Assembly (NCBI GenBank): GCA_019449555.1
Contig: JAGRPN010000053.1
Coordinates: forward strand, 1-56,386
Origin: Ramlibacter sp.
Lineage (GTDB): Bacteria > Pseudomonadota > Gammaproteobacteria > Burkholderiales > Burkholderiaceae_C
Reading direction: 5' to 3'
Length of the DNA stretch: 56,386 bases
This document shows positions 42,493 to 52,153 of this stretch, piece after piece; the stretch's first letter is position 1, and each line of letters starts with the position of its first letter. Made by a program: the position numbers and the translations under genes. The notes under the pieces are model-generated. The model saw only the letters and a list, made by a program, of their open reading frames with translations. It had not been told where the DNA came from and made no database searches.

Positions 42493-44229
42493 TTACCGGA
42501 ACTTCGGCAGGTTGAACTGCGGCGGCACGCCCATGCGCTTGTTGATCAGCCACTGCTGGGCGATCGACAGCACGTTGTTGGTGATCCAGTAGAGCACCAG
42601 GCCGGAGGGGAAGAAGAAGAACATCACGCTGAAGGCCAGCGGCATGAACCACATCATCTTGGCCTGCATCGGATCGGGCGGCGTCGGGTTCAGCGCCGTC
42701 TGCAGCATCGTGGTGAGCGTCATCACGACCGGCAGGATGTAGAACGGGTCCGGCGCGGCCAGGTCGTGGATCCAGCCGATCCATGGCGCGCCGCGCATCT
42801 CCACGCTGGACAGCAGCACCCAGTACAGCGCGATGAACACCGGGATCTGCACCATGATCGGCAGGCAGCCGCCCATCGGGTTGACCTTTTCCTCGCGGTA
42901 GATGCGCATCATCTCCTGCTGCATCTCCTGCGGCTTGTCCTTGTACCGCTCGCGCATCGCGGTGACCTTGGGATTGATGGCCTTCATCTTGGCCATGCTC
43001 TCGTAGCCCTTGGCCTGCAGCCAGTAGAACGCGATCTTGATGACCAGCACCAGCGCCATGATGGACCAGCCCCAGTTGTGCAGGAACGTGTGGATCTGGG
43101 TCAGCAGCCAGTACAGCGGCTTGGCCAGGATCGTGAGCCAGCCGTAGTCCTTCACCAGTTCCAGTCCGGGCGCGATCTTTTCCAGCATCGTCTCGACTTG
43201 CGGCCCCGCGAAGAACCTGGCCTCGACGGCCTTGGTCGCGCCCGGAGCGATCGCCCCGAGCGGCTCGATCATGCCCACCGCATAGAAGGCCGGCCCGAGC
43301 GCCGGCGCGCCGGTGTTCGGGACCGAGCGAACGAAGTTTTCCCGCTTGACGCCCTGCGGCAGGATCCAGGCGCTGGCGAAGTAGTGCTGCACCATCGCGA
43401 CATAGCCCGTGCTCGATTCCTTCTGGTAATCGGCCTTGTTCTTGTCGATGTCGGTGAACTTGATCTTCTGGTACTTCTGCTCCTCGGTGTAGACCGCCGG
43501 GCCGGTGAACGTGGAGTAGAAAGAGGACGTGCCGGGCAGGTCCTTGCCATCGCGCACGAGCTGCAGGTACAGGTCGGGTGACACCGGCGCCGTGCCGGCG
43601 TTGACGATTTCATGCCGCACGACGGCGTCGTAAGCGCCGCGCTTGAACGTATACGTCTTGACCAGTTTGACACCGCTCCTGACGGGCGATTCGAACCTGA
43701 CCACCACCTGGTCGGCGCCCGGCTTCAGTTCGCGGTCGCCGCTGGCTTGCATCACCGTCTTGTGGTTGGGGAAGTCGCCGCCGATCAGGCCGCTCTCGGC
43801 CACGTACTTGCGCCCGGCGCTGTCGTCCAGCAGCAGGAAAGTGCCGCTCTTGCTGTCGCCCGATTCCTGCAGGAGCTCGGTGCGCACCAGCGAGCCGCCT
43901 TCGGTGTCGAACGTCAGGCGCATCACGTCGGTCGTGACGGTGAACTTCTCGCTGGCCGCTGCGGGCGCGGGGCCCGCCACGGGCGGCACGGCGTTGCCGG
44001 GCACCGCGGCCGGCGTGGCACTGGGCTGGGTGCCGGCCGACGCCGGCAGCGAGCTGGCGGCCGGCACGCTGGAGGCGCCGGCCGGCCCCTTGGCGGTGGC
44101 CGCGGGAGGAATCGGCGTGCTGGGAAAGAAGGTCGGCCTGCCGCCGTTATAGATCTGCCACTGGTCCCACAGCAGCACCAGCGAGAAGCCAAAGATCACC
44201 CACAGGATGGTGCGGCGAATGTCGTTCAT
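42493..44229 (-). CDS. yidC: Membrane protein insertase YidC
   Basis: A 578-aa Oxa1/YidC insertase of the long Gram-negative type. An N-terminal helix (TILWVIFGFSLVLLW), a Pro/Ala-rich linker, the large periplasmic beta-sandwich P1 domain (about 85-350), then the conserved five-helix core with WGWSIMALVLVIKIAFYWLQAKGYESMAKMK and NPMGGCLPIMVQIPVFIALYWVL. It inserts inner-membrane proteins alone or with SecYEG. The 4-bp overlap with yidD fixes the start. Confidence 0.96.
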   Translation of the reverse strand: MNDIRRTILWVIFGFSLVLLWDQWQIYNGGRPTFFPSTPIPPAATAKGPAGASSVPAASSLPASAGTQPSATPAAVPGNAVPPVAGPAPAAASEKFTVTTDVMRLTFDTEGGSLVRTELLQESGDSKSGTFLLLDDSAGRKYVAESGLIGGDFPNHKTVMQASGDRELKPGADQVVVRFESPVRSGVKLVKTYTFKRGAYDAVVRHEIVNAGTAPVSPDLYLQLVRDGKDLPGTSSFYSTFTGPAVYTEEQKYQKIKFTDIDKNKADYQKESSTGYVAMVQHYFASAWILPQGVKRENFVRSVPNTGAPALGPAFYAVGMIEPLGAIAPGATKAVEARFFAGPQVETMLEKIAPGLELVKDYGWLTILAKPLYWLLTQIHTFLHNWGWSIMALVLVIKIAFYWLQAKGYESMAKMKAINPKVTAMRERYKDKPQEMQQEMMRIYREEKVNPMGGCLPIMVQIPVFIALYWVLLSSVEMRGAPWIGWIHDLAAPDPFYILPVVMTLTTMLQTALNPTPPDPMQAKMMWFMPLAFSVMFFFFPSGLVLYWITNNVLSIAQQWLINKRMGVPPQFNLPKFR

Positions 44230-44498
44230 GAAGACTTCTTCTTGGATAAAGGGGTGAGCAGGTGCGTGAAGAGCCGCGGCGGCTCGGCCGGCACTTCGTC
44301 GGGGCCGCCCGCACACCAGGGGTGGCAGCGCGCCAGGCGCGCCAGTGTGAGGTAGGTGCCGGCGGCGGCGCCGTGGCGCTCGAGCGCCTGCAGCGAATAC
44401 GCGGAACAGGTCGGCGTGAAGCGGCAGCTCGATCCCAGCCAGGGGCTGAGCAACAGGCGGTAGCCCTTCACCAGGGCGATGAGCGCGGCGCGGATCAT
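44226..44498 (-). CDS. yidD: Membrane protein insertion efficiency factor YidD
   Basis: A 90-aa YidD family protein (HlyA-like small protein) with its conserved Cys positions: SPWLGSSCRFTPTCSAYSLQAL, then RLARCHPWCAGG. It is membrane-associated through an N-terminal amphipathic helix and assists insertion with YidC. It overlaps rnpA (4 bp) and yidC (4 bp), so translation of all three is coupled. Confidence 0.94.
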   Translation of the reverse strand: MIRAALIALVKGYRLLLSPWLGSSCRFTPTCSAYSLQALERHGAAAGTYLTLARLARCHPWCAGGPDEVPAEPPRLFTHLLTPLSKKKSS

Positions 44499-44953
44499 GG
44501 CGCGGCCCGCGCGAACAGGTCTTGCAGTTCGCCGCGCACGGCGCGCTTGAGCGCCTGCGACGAGGCGCTCGCGAATTGCGCGCGATCGAACTCCGCGCGC
44601 AGCCGCACCACATGGGCGGCGACGGGAAGCGGCGGCACGGTGGACTGGCTCACTGCGTAGATCTGGCGTTTGATGGCATTTCTCGTGACGGCCCGCTTGG
44701 CCCAGCGCTTGGGGACCATGGCGCCGATCCAGGTGTCGCGGAGAAGAAACAGGGCCTTGGGTCCTGCGGACTCCGGCCCCAGGGGCGGTATTGGAAGGCG
44801 ACCTCCGGTCGCGGGTCCACCGGACCCGGGCCCTGCGGGGGGCGCCGGCGGCGCATCGAGCGGCAGGCGGTGCAAAGCGAAATGCGCGGTACGGGATACA
44901 GTGCTGCCCGCCATGACGGCCTCGAACTGTGCCCGTGTCTTCAGCCGCTGCAC
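44495..44953 (-). CDS. rnpA: Ribonuclease P protein component RnpA, with an insertion
   Basis: A 152-aa protein subunit of RNase P, which processes tRNA 5' ends. The N-terminal LKTRAQFEAVMAG block and the RNR motif VPKRWAKRAVTRNAIKRQIY are present. Between residues about 33 and 66 it has an additional Pro/Gly-rich stretch where the family core normally runs straight through from a beta strand to the LFLLRDTWIG strand. Family members are usually near 115-125 aa, so the insert accounts for most of the excess. It is preceded by rpmH by 39 bp. Confidence 0.9.
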   Translation of the reverse strand: MQRLKTRAQFEAVMAGSTVSRTAHFALHRLPLDAPPAPPAGPGSGGPATGGRLPIPPLGPESAGPKALFLLRDTWIGAMVPKRWAKRAVTRNAIKRQIYAVSQSTVPPLPVAAHVVRLRAEFDRAQFASASSQALKRAVRGELQDLFARAAP

Positions 44954-44992
44954 TTCAGGTGCGCCGCATGGGCCGGCCAGCGACGAGCCGGC

Positions 44993-45127
44993 TCAGACGG
45001 CCAGGCGCTTGCGGCCCTTGGCGCGACGTGCGTTGATGACGGCGCGGCCGCCACGGGTCTTCATGCGGACCAGGAAGCCGTGGGTGCGCGCGCGGCGCAC
45101 TTTGGAGGGTTGGTAGGTGCGTTTCAT
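44993..45127 (-). CDS. rpmH: 50S ribosomal protein L34
   Basis: The complete 44-aa ribosomal protein bL34: [20 protein letters not shown] at the N-terminus, then [20 protein letters not shown] and a terminal RLAV. It is too short for ordinary ORF cut-offs. It is first of the rpmH-rnpA-yidD-yidC-mnmE unit, in the classic order next to the replication origin, divergent from dnaA. Confidence 0.97.
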   Translation of the reverse strand: MKRTYQPSKVRRARTHGFLVRMKTRGGRAVINARRAKGRKRLAV

Positions 45128-45400
45128 GTTCTGTCTGCCGGTTTGAACTCAGGGGAACCCACGATTATCGCGGAATTCCTCAATGGCGGCAACGAGATAG
45201 GGTGTTTTGCTCGTTCTCCCCCGGGGAAAGCCGGGTTGGGGGCAGGCACCGACACCCCCCGCCCCCGCCGTCCCTGAGCGGGCGGGGAGTCGCCGTACCG
45301 GAGGCACTTCATGGCGAAAACGTCTTTGTGGATAAGGCTTTGATAATCTAGAATAACCGGCTCCCAGAATGAAAAATATCCACAGAGGCGACAGCCAAGA
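45128..45400. promoter_or_regulatory. rpmH-dnaA intergenic region with dnaA promoter and DnaA boxes (candidate oriC)
   Basis: This 273-bp gap holds a perfect DnaA box (TTATCCACA on the minus strand, 45327-45335) and a one-mismatch box ATATCCACA (45376-45384). A promoter for dnaA fits well: TTGTGG (45326-45331), 17-bp spacer, TAGAAT (45349-45354). The perfect DnaA box overlaps the -35, so DnaA bound there would repress its own gene. A GC-rich stem (ccccgcccccgcc..gggcgggg, about 45257-45288) lies upstream. It is one of two candidate origin segments; the other lies after dnaA. Confidence 0.6.
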
Positions 45401-46813
45401 ATGAGCGAGGGGCAACACAACAGCCTGGCAGGCAATCCGGGCCTGGGCGTGGGCGACAGCCTGTGGCAGGCCTGCATCGACCAGCTCGCCCAGGAACTGC
45501 CCGAGCAGCAGTTCAACACCTGGATCAAGCCCTTGGTGGCGCGGGTTTCGGACGACTTTTCCCGGGTCACGCTGTTCGTCGCGAACCGCTTCAAACTCGA
45601 CTGGGTACGGGCCCAGTACAGCGGCCGGATCGCCGGCATGCTGGAGAAGCTTTATGGCCAGCCGGTGCACCTTGAGTTGGCGCTTGCTCCTCGGGAGCAG
45701 CCCGCCAGGACTTACTCCAGTCCGTCCTCCACGGAGATCAGCACCGTCGCCGAACCGGTCGAGATCAGCGAGGACAGCGCCGCCTCCACCTTCAAGACCC
45801 GGCTCAACACCGCGCTCACTTTCGAAACCCTGGTGGAAGGCACGGCCAACCGGATGGCGCGCGCCGCGGCCATGCATGTCTCGGGCACGCCGGGGCAGCT
45901 TTACAACCCGCTTTTCATCTACGGCGGGGTCGGCTTGGGGAAAACCCATCTTGTGCACGCGGTGGGAAACAAGTTACTCGCGGACAAGCCCGGCAGCAAA
46001 GTTCTCTACATCCACGCCGAGCAGTTCGTTTCCGATGTGGTTAAGGCCTACCAGCGCAAGACTTTCGACGAATTCAAGGAGCGCTACCACTCGCTCGACC
46101 TGCTGCTGATCGACGACGTCCAGTTCTTCGCCAACAAGGACCGCACCCAGGAAGAGTTTTTCAACGCTTTCGAAGCGTTGCTGGCCAAGAAGTCGCACAT
46201 CGTGATGACCAGCGACACCTACCCGAAAGGCCTGACAGACATCCACGAGCGGCTGATTTCCCGCTTCGATTCGGGCCTGACGGTGGCTATCGAGCCGCCC
46301 GAGCTCGAGATGCGCGTGGCCATCCTGATCAACAAGGCGCGGGCCGAAAGCGCCGAGATGCCCGAGGAAGTGGCCTTCTTCGTGGCCAAGAACGTGCGCT
46401 CGAACGTGCGCGAGCTCGAAGGGGCGCTGCGCAAGATCCTGGCCTATTCGCGCTTCAACCAGAAGGAGATCTCGATCCAGCTGGCCCGCGAGGCGCTGCG
46501 CGACCTGCTGTCGATCCAGAACCGGCAGATCTCGGTGGAGAACATCCAGAAGACGGTGGCCGACTACTACAAGATCAAGGTCGCCGACATGTATTCCAAG
46601 AAGCGCCCGGCCTCGATCGCCCGGCCGCGCCAGATCGCCATGTACCTGGCCAAGGAGCTGACCCAGAAAAGCCTGCCCGAGATCGGCGAGCTCTTTGGCG
46701 GGCGCGACCACACCACGGTGCTGCACGCGGTGCGCAAGATCGGCGGCGAGCGCCAGCAGATGACCGAGTTGAACCAGCAGCTGCACGTGCTCGAACAGAC
46801 GCTGAAGGGATGA
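45401..46813 (+). CDS. dnaA: Chromosomal replication initiator DnaA
   Basis: A 470-aa initiator. Domain I (about 10-90) binds DnaB and SeqA/HdaA-type partners; domain II is a Ser/Pro linker; domain III is the AAA+ core with Walker [14 protein letters not shown] and Walker [11 protein letters not shown]; domain IV is the helix-turn-helix with the signature [13 protein letters not shown]. Length and domain order are normal. It is followed by dnaN after 242 bp containing additional DnaA boxes. Confidence 0.97.
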   Translation: MSEGQHNSLAGNPGLGVGDSLWQACIDQLAQELPEQQFNTWIKPLVARVSDDFSRVTLFVANRFKLDWVRAQYSGRIAGMLEKLYGQPVHLELALAPREQPARTYSSPSSTEISTVAEPVEISEDSAASTFKTRLNTALTFETLVEGTANRMARAAAMHVSGTPGQLYNPLFIYGGVGLGKTHLVHAVGNKLLADKPGSKVLYIHAEQFVSDVVKAYQRKTFDEFKERYHSLDLLLIDDVQFFANKDRTQEEFFNAFEALLAKKSHIVMTSDTYPKGLTDIHERLISRFDSGLTVAIEPPELEMRVAILINKARAESAEMPEEVAFFVAKNVRSNVRELEGALRKILAYSRFNQKEISIQLAREALRDLLSIQNRQISVENIQKTVADYYKIKVADMYSKKRPASIARPRQIAMYLAKELTQKSLPEIGELFGGRDHTTVLHAVRKIGGERQQMTELNQQLHVLEQTLKG

Positions 46814-47055
46814 TGAAGACCGCCCATGACAACCCTGTGGAGCGTTCCGGCACAACTCGGCGGTTATCCACCGCATCGGCGAAAATGCAAAGTTGTTCAT
46901 ACCGGCGCGACACCACGGAAGCAGGGTCACGCACAGGGTTCGGGGTAGGGCAAGTGCTTGATGAAAAAGGGGAAAATAGCGGTTGTCCACAGGGGGGCCG
47001 CTCCCTTATCTAGCTACTACTAGATTGAATTAGAGAATTTAAAGAAGAGGTAGAC
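46814..47055. promoter_or_regulatory. dnaA-dnaN intergenic region with DnaA-box-like sites and AT-rich stretch
   Basis: Two single-mismatch DnaA boxes are visible, TTATCCACC (46864-46872) and TTGTCCACA (46983-46991). They are followed by an AT-rich stretch (47010-47050, ctagctactactagattgaattagagaatttaaag) that could melt easily. It is therefore an origin candidate or a dnaN promoter region. The box number is modest, so oriC placement between this gap and the rpmH-dnaA gap is not decided. Confidence 0.5.
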
Positions 47056-48162
47056 ATGATCGTCCTGAAGGCAACGCAAGATAAATTGCTCTCGGTCCTG
47101 CAATCGGTGGCGGGCATCGTGGAGCGCAGGCACACCCTGCCGATCCTGGCCAACGTGCTGATTCGCAAGACCGGCGGCTCGGTGCAGTTGACCACCAGCG
47201 ATCTCGAGATCCAGATCCGCACGACGGCCGAACTCGATGGCGACCCCGGCAACTTCACCACCACGGTGGGCGCGCGCAAATTGATCGACATCCTGCGCAC
47301 GATGCCCGGCGACCAGACGGTGAGCCTCGAATCGAGCCAGAACAAGGTGATCCTCAAGGGCGGCAAGAGCCGCTTCACGCTGCAGACGCTGCCGGCCGAG
47401 GACTTCCCGCTGGTGCAGGAATCGGCGAATTTCGGGCCGGTCTTCAGCGTGCCGCAAAAGACCCTGAAGGACCTGCTGAACCAGGTGTCGTTCGCGATGG
47501 CGGTGCACGACATCCGCTACTACCTCAACGGCATCCTGTTCGTGGCGGAGGGCAAACAATTGAGCCTGGTCGCCACCGACGGCCACCGCTTGGCTTTTGC
47601 CAATTCGACCCTAGATGTAGAGGTACCGAGGCAGGAAGTGATCCTGCCGCGCAAGACGGTGCTGGAGATGCAGCGGCTGCTGTCGGACGCCGAGGGCGCG
47701 ATCGAGATGCAGTTCGCCAGCAACCAGGCGAAATTCAGCTTCGGCGGGATGGAGTTCGTCACCAAGCTGGTGGAAGGCAAGTTCCCCGACTACAACCGCG
47801 TGATTCCCAAGAACCACAAGAACGCGGTGACGCTGGGCCGCGCGCCGCTGCTGGCCAGCCTGCAGCGCACCGCCATCCTCACCAGCGAGAAGTTCAAGGG
47901 AGTGCGCCTGAACATCGAGCCCGGCACGTTGCGCGTGGCTTCGAACAATGCCGAGCAGGAAGAAGCGGTGGACGAGCTCGACATCGACTACGGCGGCGAC
48001 GCGATCGAGATCGGCTTCAACGTGACCTACCTGATCGACGCGCTGGCCAACATGGACCAGGAGATGGTGAAGATGGAGCTGGCGGACTCCAACAGCTCGG
48101 CGCTGATCACCATTCCGGAGAATTCGACGTTCAAGTACGTCGTGATGCCGATGAGAATATGA
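47056..48162 (+). CDS. dnaN: DNA polymerase III beta subunit (sliding clamp)
   Basis: A 368-aa clamp of three repeated domains. N-terminal MIVLKATQDKLLSVLQSVAGIVERRHTLPILANV, central LSLVATDGHRLAFA, and C-terminal NVTYLIDALANM followed by the terminal VVMPMRI. It forms the dimeric ring holding Pol III and other factors on DNA. An agaagagg ribosome site precedes the ATG. It lies between dnaA and gyrB as usual. Confidence 0.97.
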   Translation: MIVLKATQDKLLSVLQSVAGIVERRHTLPILANVLIRKTGGSVQLTTSDLEIQIRTTAELDGDPGNFTTTVGARKLIDILRTMPGDQTVSLESSQNKVILKGGKSRFTLQTLPAEDFPLVQESANFGPVFSVPQKTLKDLLNQVSFAMAVHDIRYYLNGILFVAEGKQLSLVATDGHRLAFANSTLDVEVPRQEVILPRKTVLEMQRLLSDAEGAIEMQFASNQAKFSFGGMEFVTKLVEGKFPDYNRVIPKNHKNAVTLGRAPLLASLQRTAILTSEKFKGVRLNIEPGTLRVASNNAEQEEAVDELDIDYGGDAIEIGFNVTYLIDALANMDQEMVKMELADSNSSALITIPENSTFKYVVMPMRI

Positions 48163-48228
48163 AGGACGAAACGCGGCCGTAAAGGCCGCGTCCTTCGCCG
48201 GCCAGACCCGCCATCACCGGCGGGTTTG
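48161..48228 (+). other. Two hairpins between dnaN and gyrB
   Basis: The first is an interrupted stem, GAAGGA..CGCGGCC-gtaaa-GGCCGCG..TCCTTC (48161-48196). The second is ACCCGCC-atcacc-GGCGGGT followed by only TT (48206-48228). The second could be a weak Rho-independent terminator or attenuator for dnaN; both lie in the 95-bp gap before gyrB. Confidence 0.5.
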
Positions 48229-48245
48229 GTCCTTGATGCGATTGA

Positions 48246-50894
<2,649 letters not shown>

Positions 50895-50989
50895 CGGCGG
50901 TGTTCACGGTCAATAAGGCCGAGACCGTCCACACGTTGGGCACGTTCTCGCGTGTGGGGAAGTAGCCCCGGCGCCGGCTCCCCAGGATG

Positions 50990-51190
50990 TCATGGACGAG
51001 GGCATCGCGATCCGTGAGTTGCGGGCTTCAACTCCAGACCCTCGAGTGCCGCACGCAGTTGCGGCCCCTTTAGCCTGCCCAACAGCGCCTTGCCGATGGA
51101 GCTCGAATGTAGCGGCTTGAGCTCACGGGGCTTGGCCGAATAGCGGATCGGACGCGGGCGTTCCACCGCATCGCCTTGCCGCTTGCCCAG
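50990..51190 (-). pseudogene. IclR-family regulator fragment
   Basis: The minus-strand frame ending at the TGA 50990-50992 encodes a C-terminal-like piece of an IclR effector domain: VERPRPIRYSAKPRELKPLH, then SSSIGKALLGRLKGPQLRAA. The HSSSIGKALL block is typical of the IclR ligand domain. No DNA-binding domain or start is found; it breaks off toward 51190. A relic of a gene once beside gyrB. Confidence 0.5.
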
Positions 51191-51275
51191 GGCGATACCC
51201 CTGCGGGTACATCCGGCGCTCGGCTTTGGTGAGCTACTCGTTGAACCTCGATCAGCTGAGCAGCTGCAATTGGGG

Positions 51276-51432
51276 TGTTGGCGCCGCTGTCAGATTGAGC
51301 CACTGTGCCAAAATTTCCGTGAACCGCCTGCTGAGGGCGGCCTGCTTGGCGCGGACTTCCGGCGCATTCGGTTGGCGCAGTTAATCTCGGTACACCCCTT
51401 AGTACTGGCTCAATCTGACAGCGAAGCCAACA
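51276..51432. repeat. 27-bp inverted-repeat element
   Basis: TGTTGGCGCCGCTGTCAGAT.. (51276-51302) and its reverse complement at 51406-51432 match at 25 of 27 positions, with 18 uninterrupted bases (CGCTGTCAGATTGAGCCA). They flank a 103-bp centre with no coding sense. It looks like a non-autonomous element or the collapsed ends of an insertion sequence, in the decayed zone between gyrB and the island. No target-site duplication was recognised. Confidence 0.7.
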
Positions 51433-51483
51433 GGCTGTGAACAGGTTCCGACCGTTTCCGCACCCGCCCCTGAGCGCCGATCC

Positions 51484-51829
51484 AATTCTGAACAATCGCA
51501 CACTCCCCAGACAACGGCAATGCGCCCGCCTAGGTCACGCAACTGGCGCCGCATCATCCTGTCGCGCTCCACATTGGCAGCGACCGGTTGGTTTTCGGGT
51601 CCGCGGCGAAACGGCAACCCTGATGCCGATGCCAGAAGCTGCCGTGGACAAACACACTGCCTTAAAGCTTGGAAATGCCAAGCCAGGCGATCCCGGCAGC
51701 GATCGCACGTGCAGGCGAATATCCCATCGCTCGCGCGAACGCCGCCTACCGAAGCCGCTTCTCTGACTGGGTGACTTTGCTTCGGATTGCCGGCATGTAG
51801 CGGCGCCGCGCCGGCGTTGGCTCAGTCAT
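51484..51829 (-). pseudogene. Decayed very-short-patch-repair endonuclease gene (vsr)
   Basis: The ATG at 51829 opens MTEPTPARRRYMPAIRSKVT, like the Vsr N-terminus, then meets a TAG at 51746-51748. The middle of Vsr continues in a second frame (DIRLHVRSLPGSPGLAFPSF). The active-site region FVHGSFWHRHQGCRFAADPK returns to the first frame after a TAA. The C-terminal part (ERDRMMRRQLRDLGGRIAVV) is in the second frame again. At least three frameshifts plus stops and a short deletion mean no active protein. Vsr normally corrects T:G mismatches from deaminated 5-methylcytosine and accompanies C5-methyltransferases such as the one at the right edge. Confidence 0.8.
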
Positions 51830-51857
51830 TTCGCGCCCGACTTCACGTAACGGGCGC

Positions 51858-51905
51858 TTGGTGTGCATAACATATCTGCTATATTACAGTTATGTGACTC
51901 ACATA
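51858..51905 (+). promoter_or_regulatory. Promoter and palindromic operators of the GHKL operon
   Basis: A promoter TTGGTG (51858-51863), 16-bp spacer, TATATT (51880-51885) fits sigma-70. CATAAC (51866-51871) and GTTATG (51889-51894) form an inverted repeat that spans the -10. Just after it, TATGTGACTCACATA (51891-51905) is a perfect palindrome of 7-bp arms around one base, lying in the start-of-transcription region and ending 8 bp before the first gene. Two overlapping dyads suggest tight repression, as in restriction-modification control regions. Confidence 0.6.
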
Positions 51906-51913
51906 GGACGCCC

Positions 51914-52135
51914 ATGCGAGATAAACGCGGAAAGTTCGTCGAGCTTGCCACCAACAGGGTAAGCCGAACTATCAAGGATCTGCGACTCATAGGTAACCTC
52001 TCGAACCGGTCGGCCTACGAGTACACGGAGGACGACGTGCGAAAGATCGTGAAGACCCTGCAGCGTGAACTCGATGTCATGAAGCTCCGGTTCGCGGGTG
52101 GTGCCCAGGGGGCCGATCGTGATTTCAGTCTCTGA
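51914..52135 (+). CDS. Small helical protein opening the GHKL operon
   Basis: A 73-aa protein with basic N-terminus (MRDKRGKFVELATNRVSRTI) and a long helical segment to about residue 58 (YTEDDVRKIVKTLQRELDVM). It has no recognisable HTH or enzyme motif. The ATG at 51914 is preferred over an upstream GTG in the operator. It ends 18 bp before the ATPase gene, which has a strong ggagg site. Small helical proteins of similar look accompany mobile restriction-like operons; role (regulator, adaptor or DNA binder) is unknown. Confidence 0.75.
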   Translation: MRDKRGKFVELATNRVSRTIKDLRLIGNLSNRSAYEYTEDDVRKIVKTLQRELDVMKLRFAGGAQGADRDFSL

Positions 52136-52153
52136 TCCAGGGAGGAAAACAAC

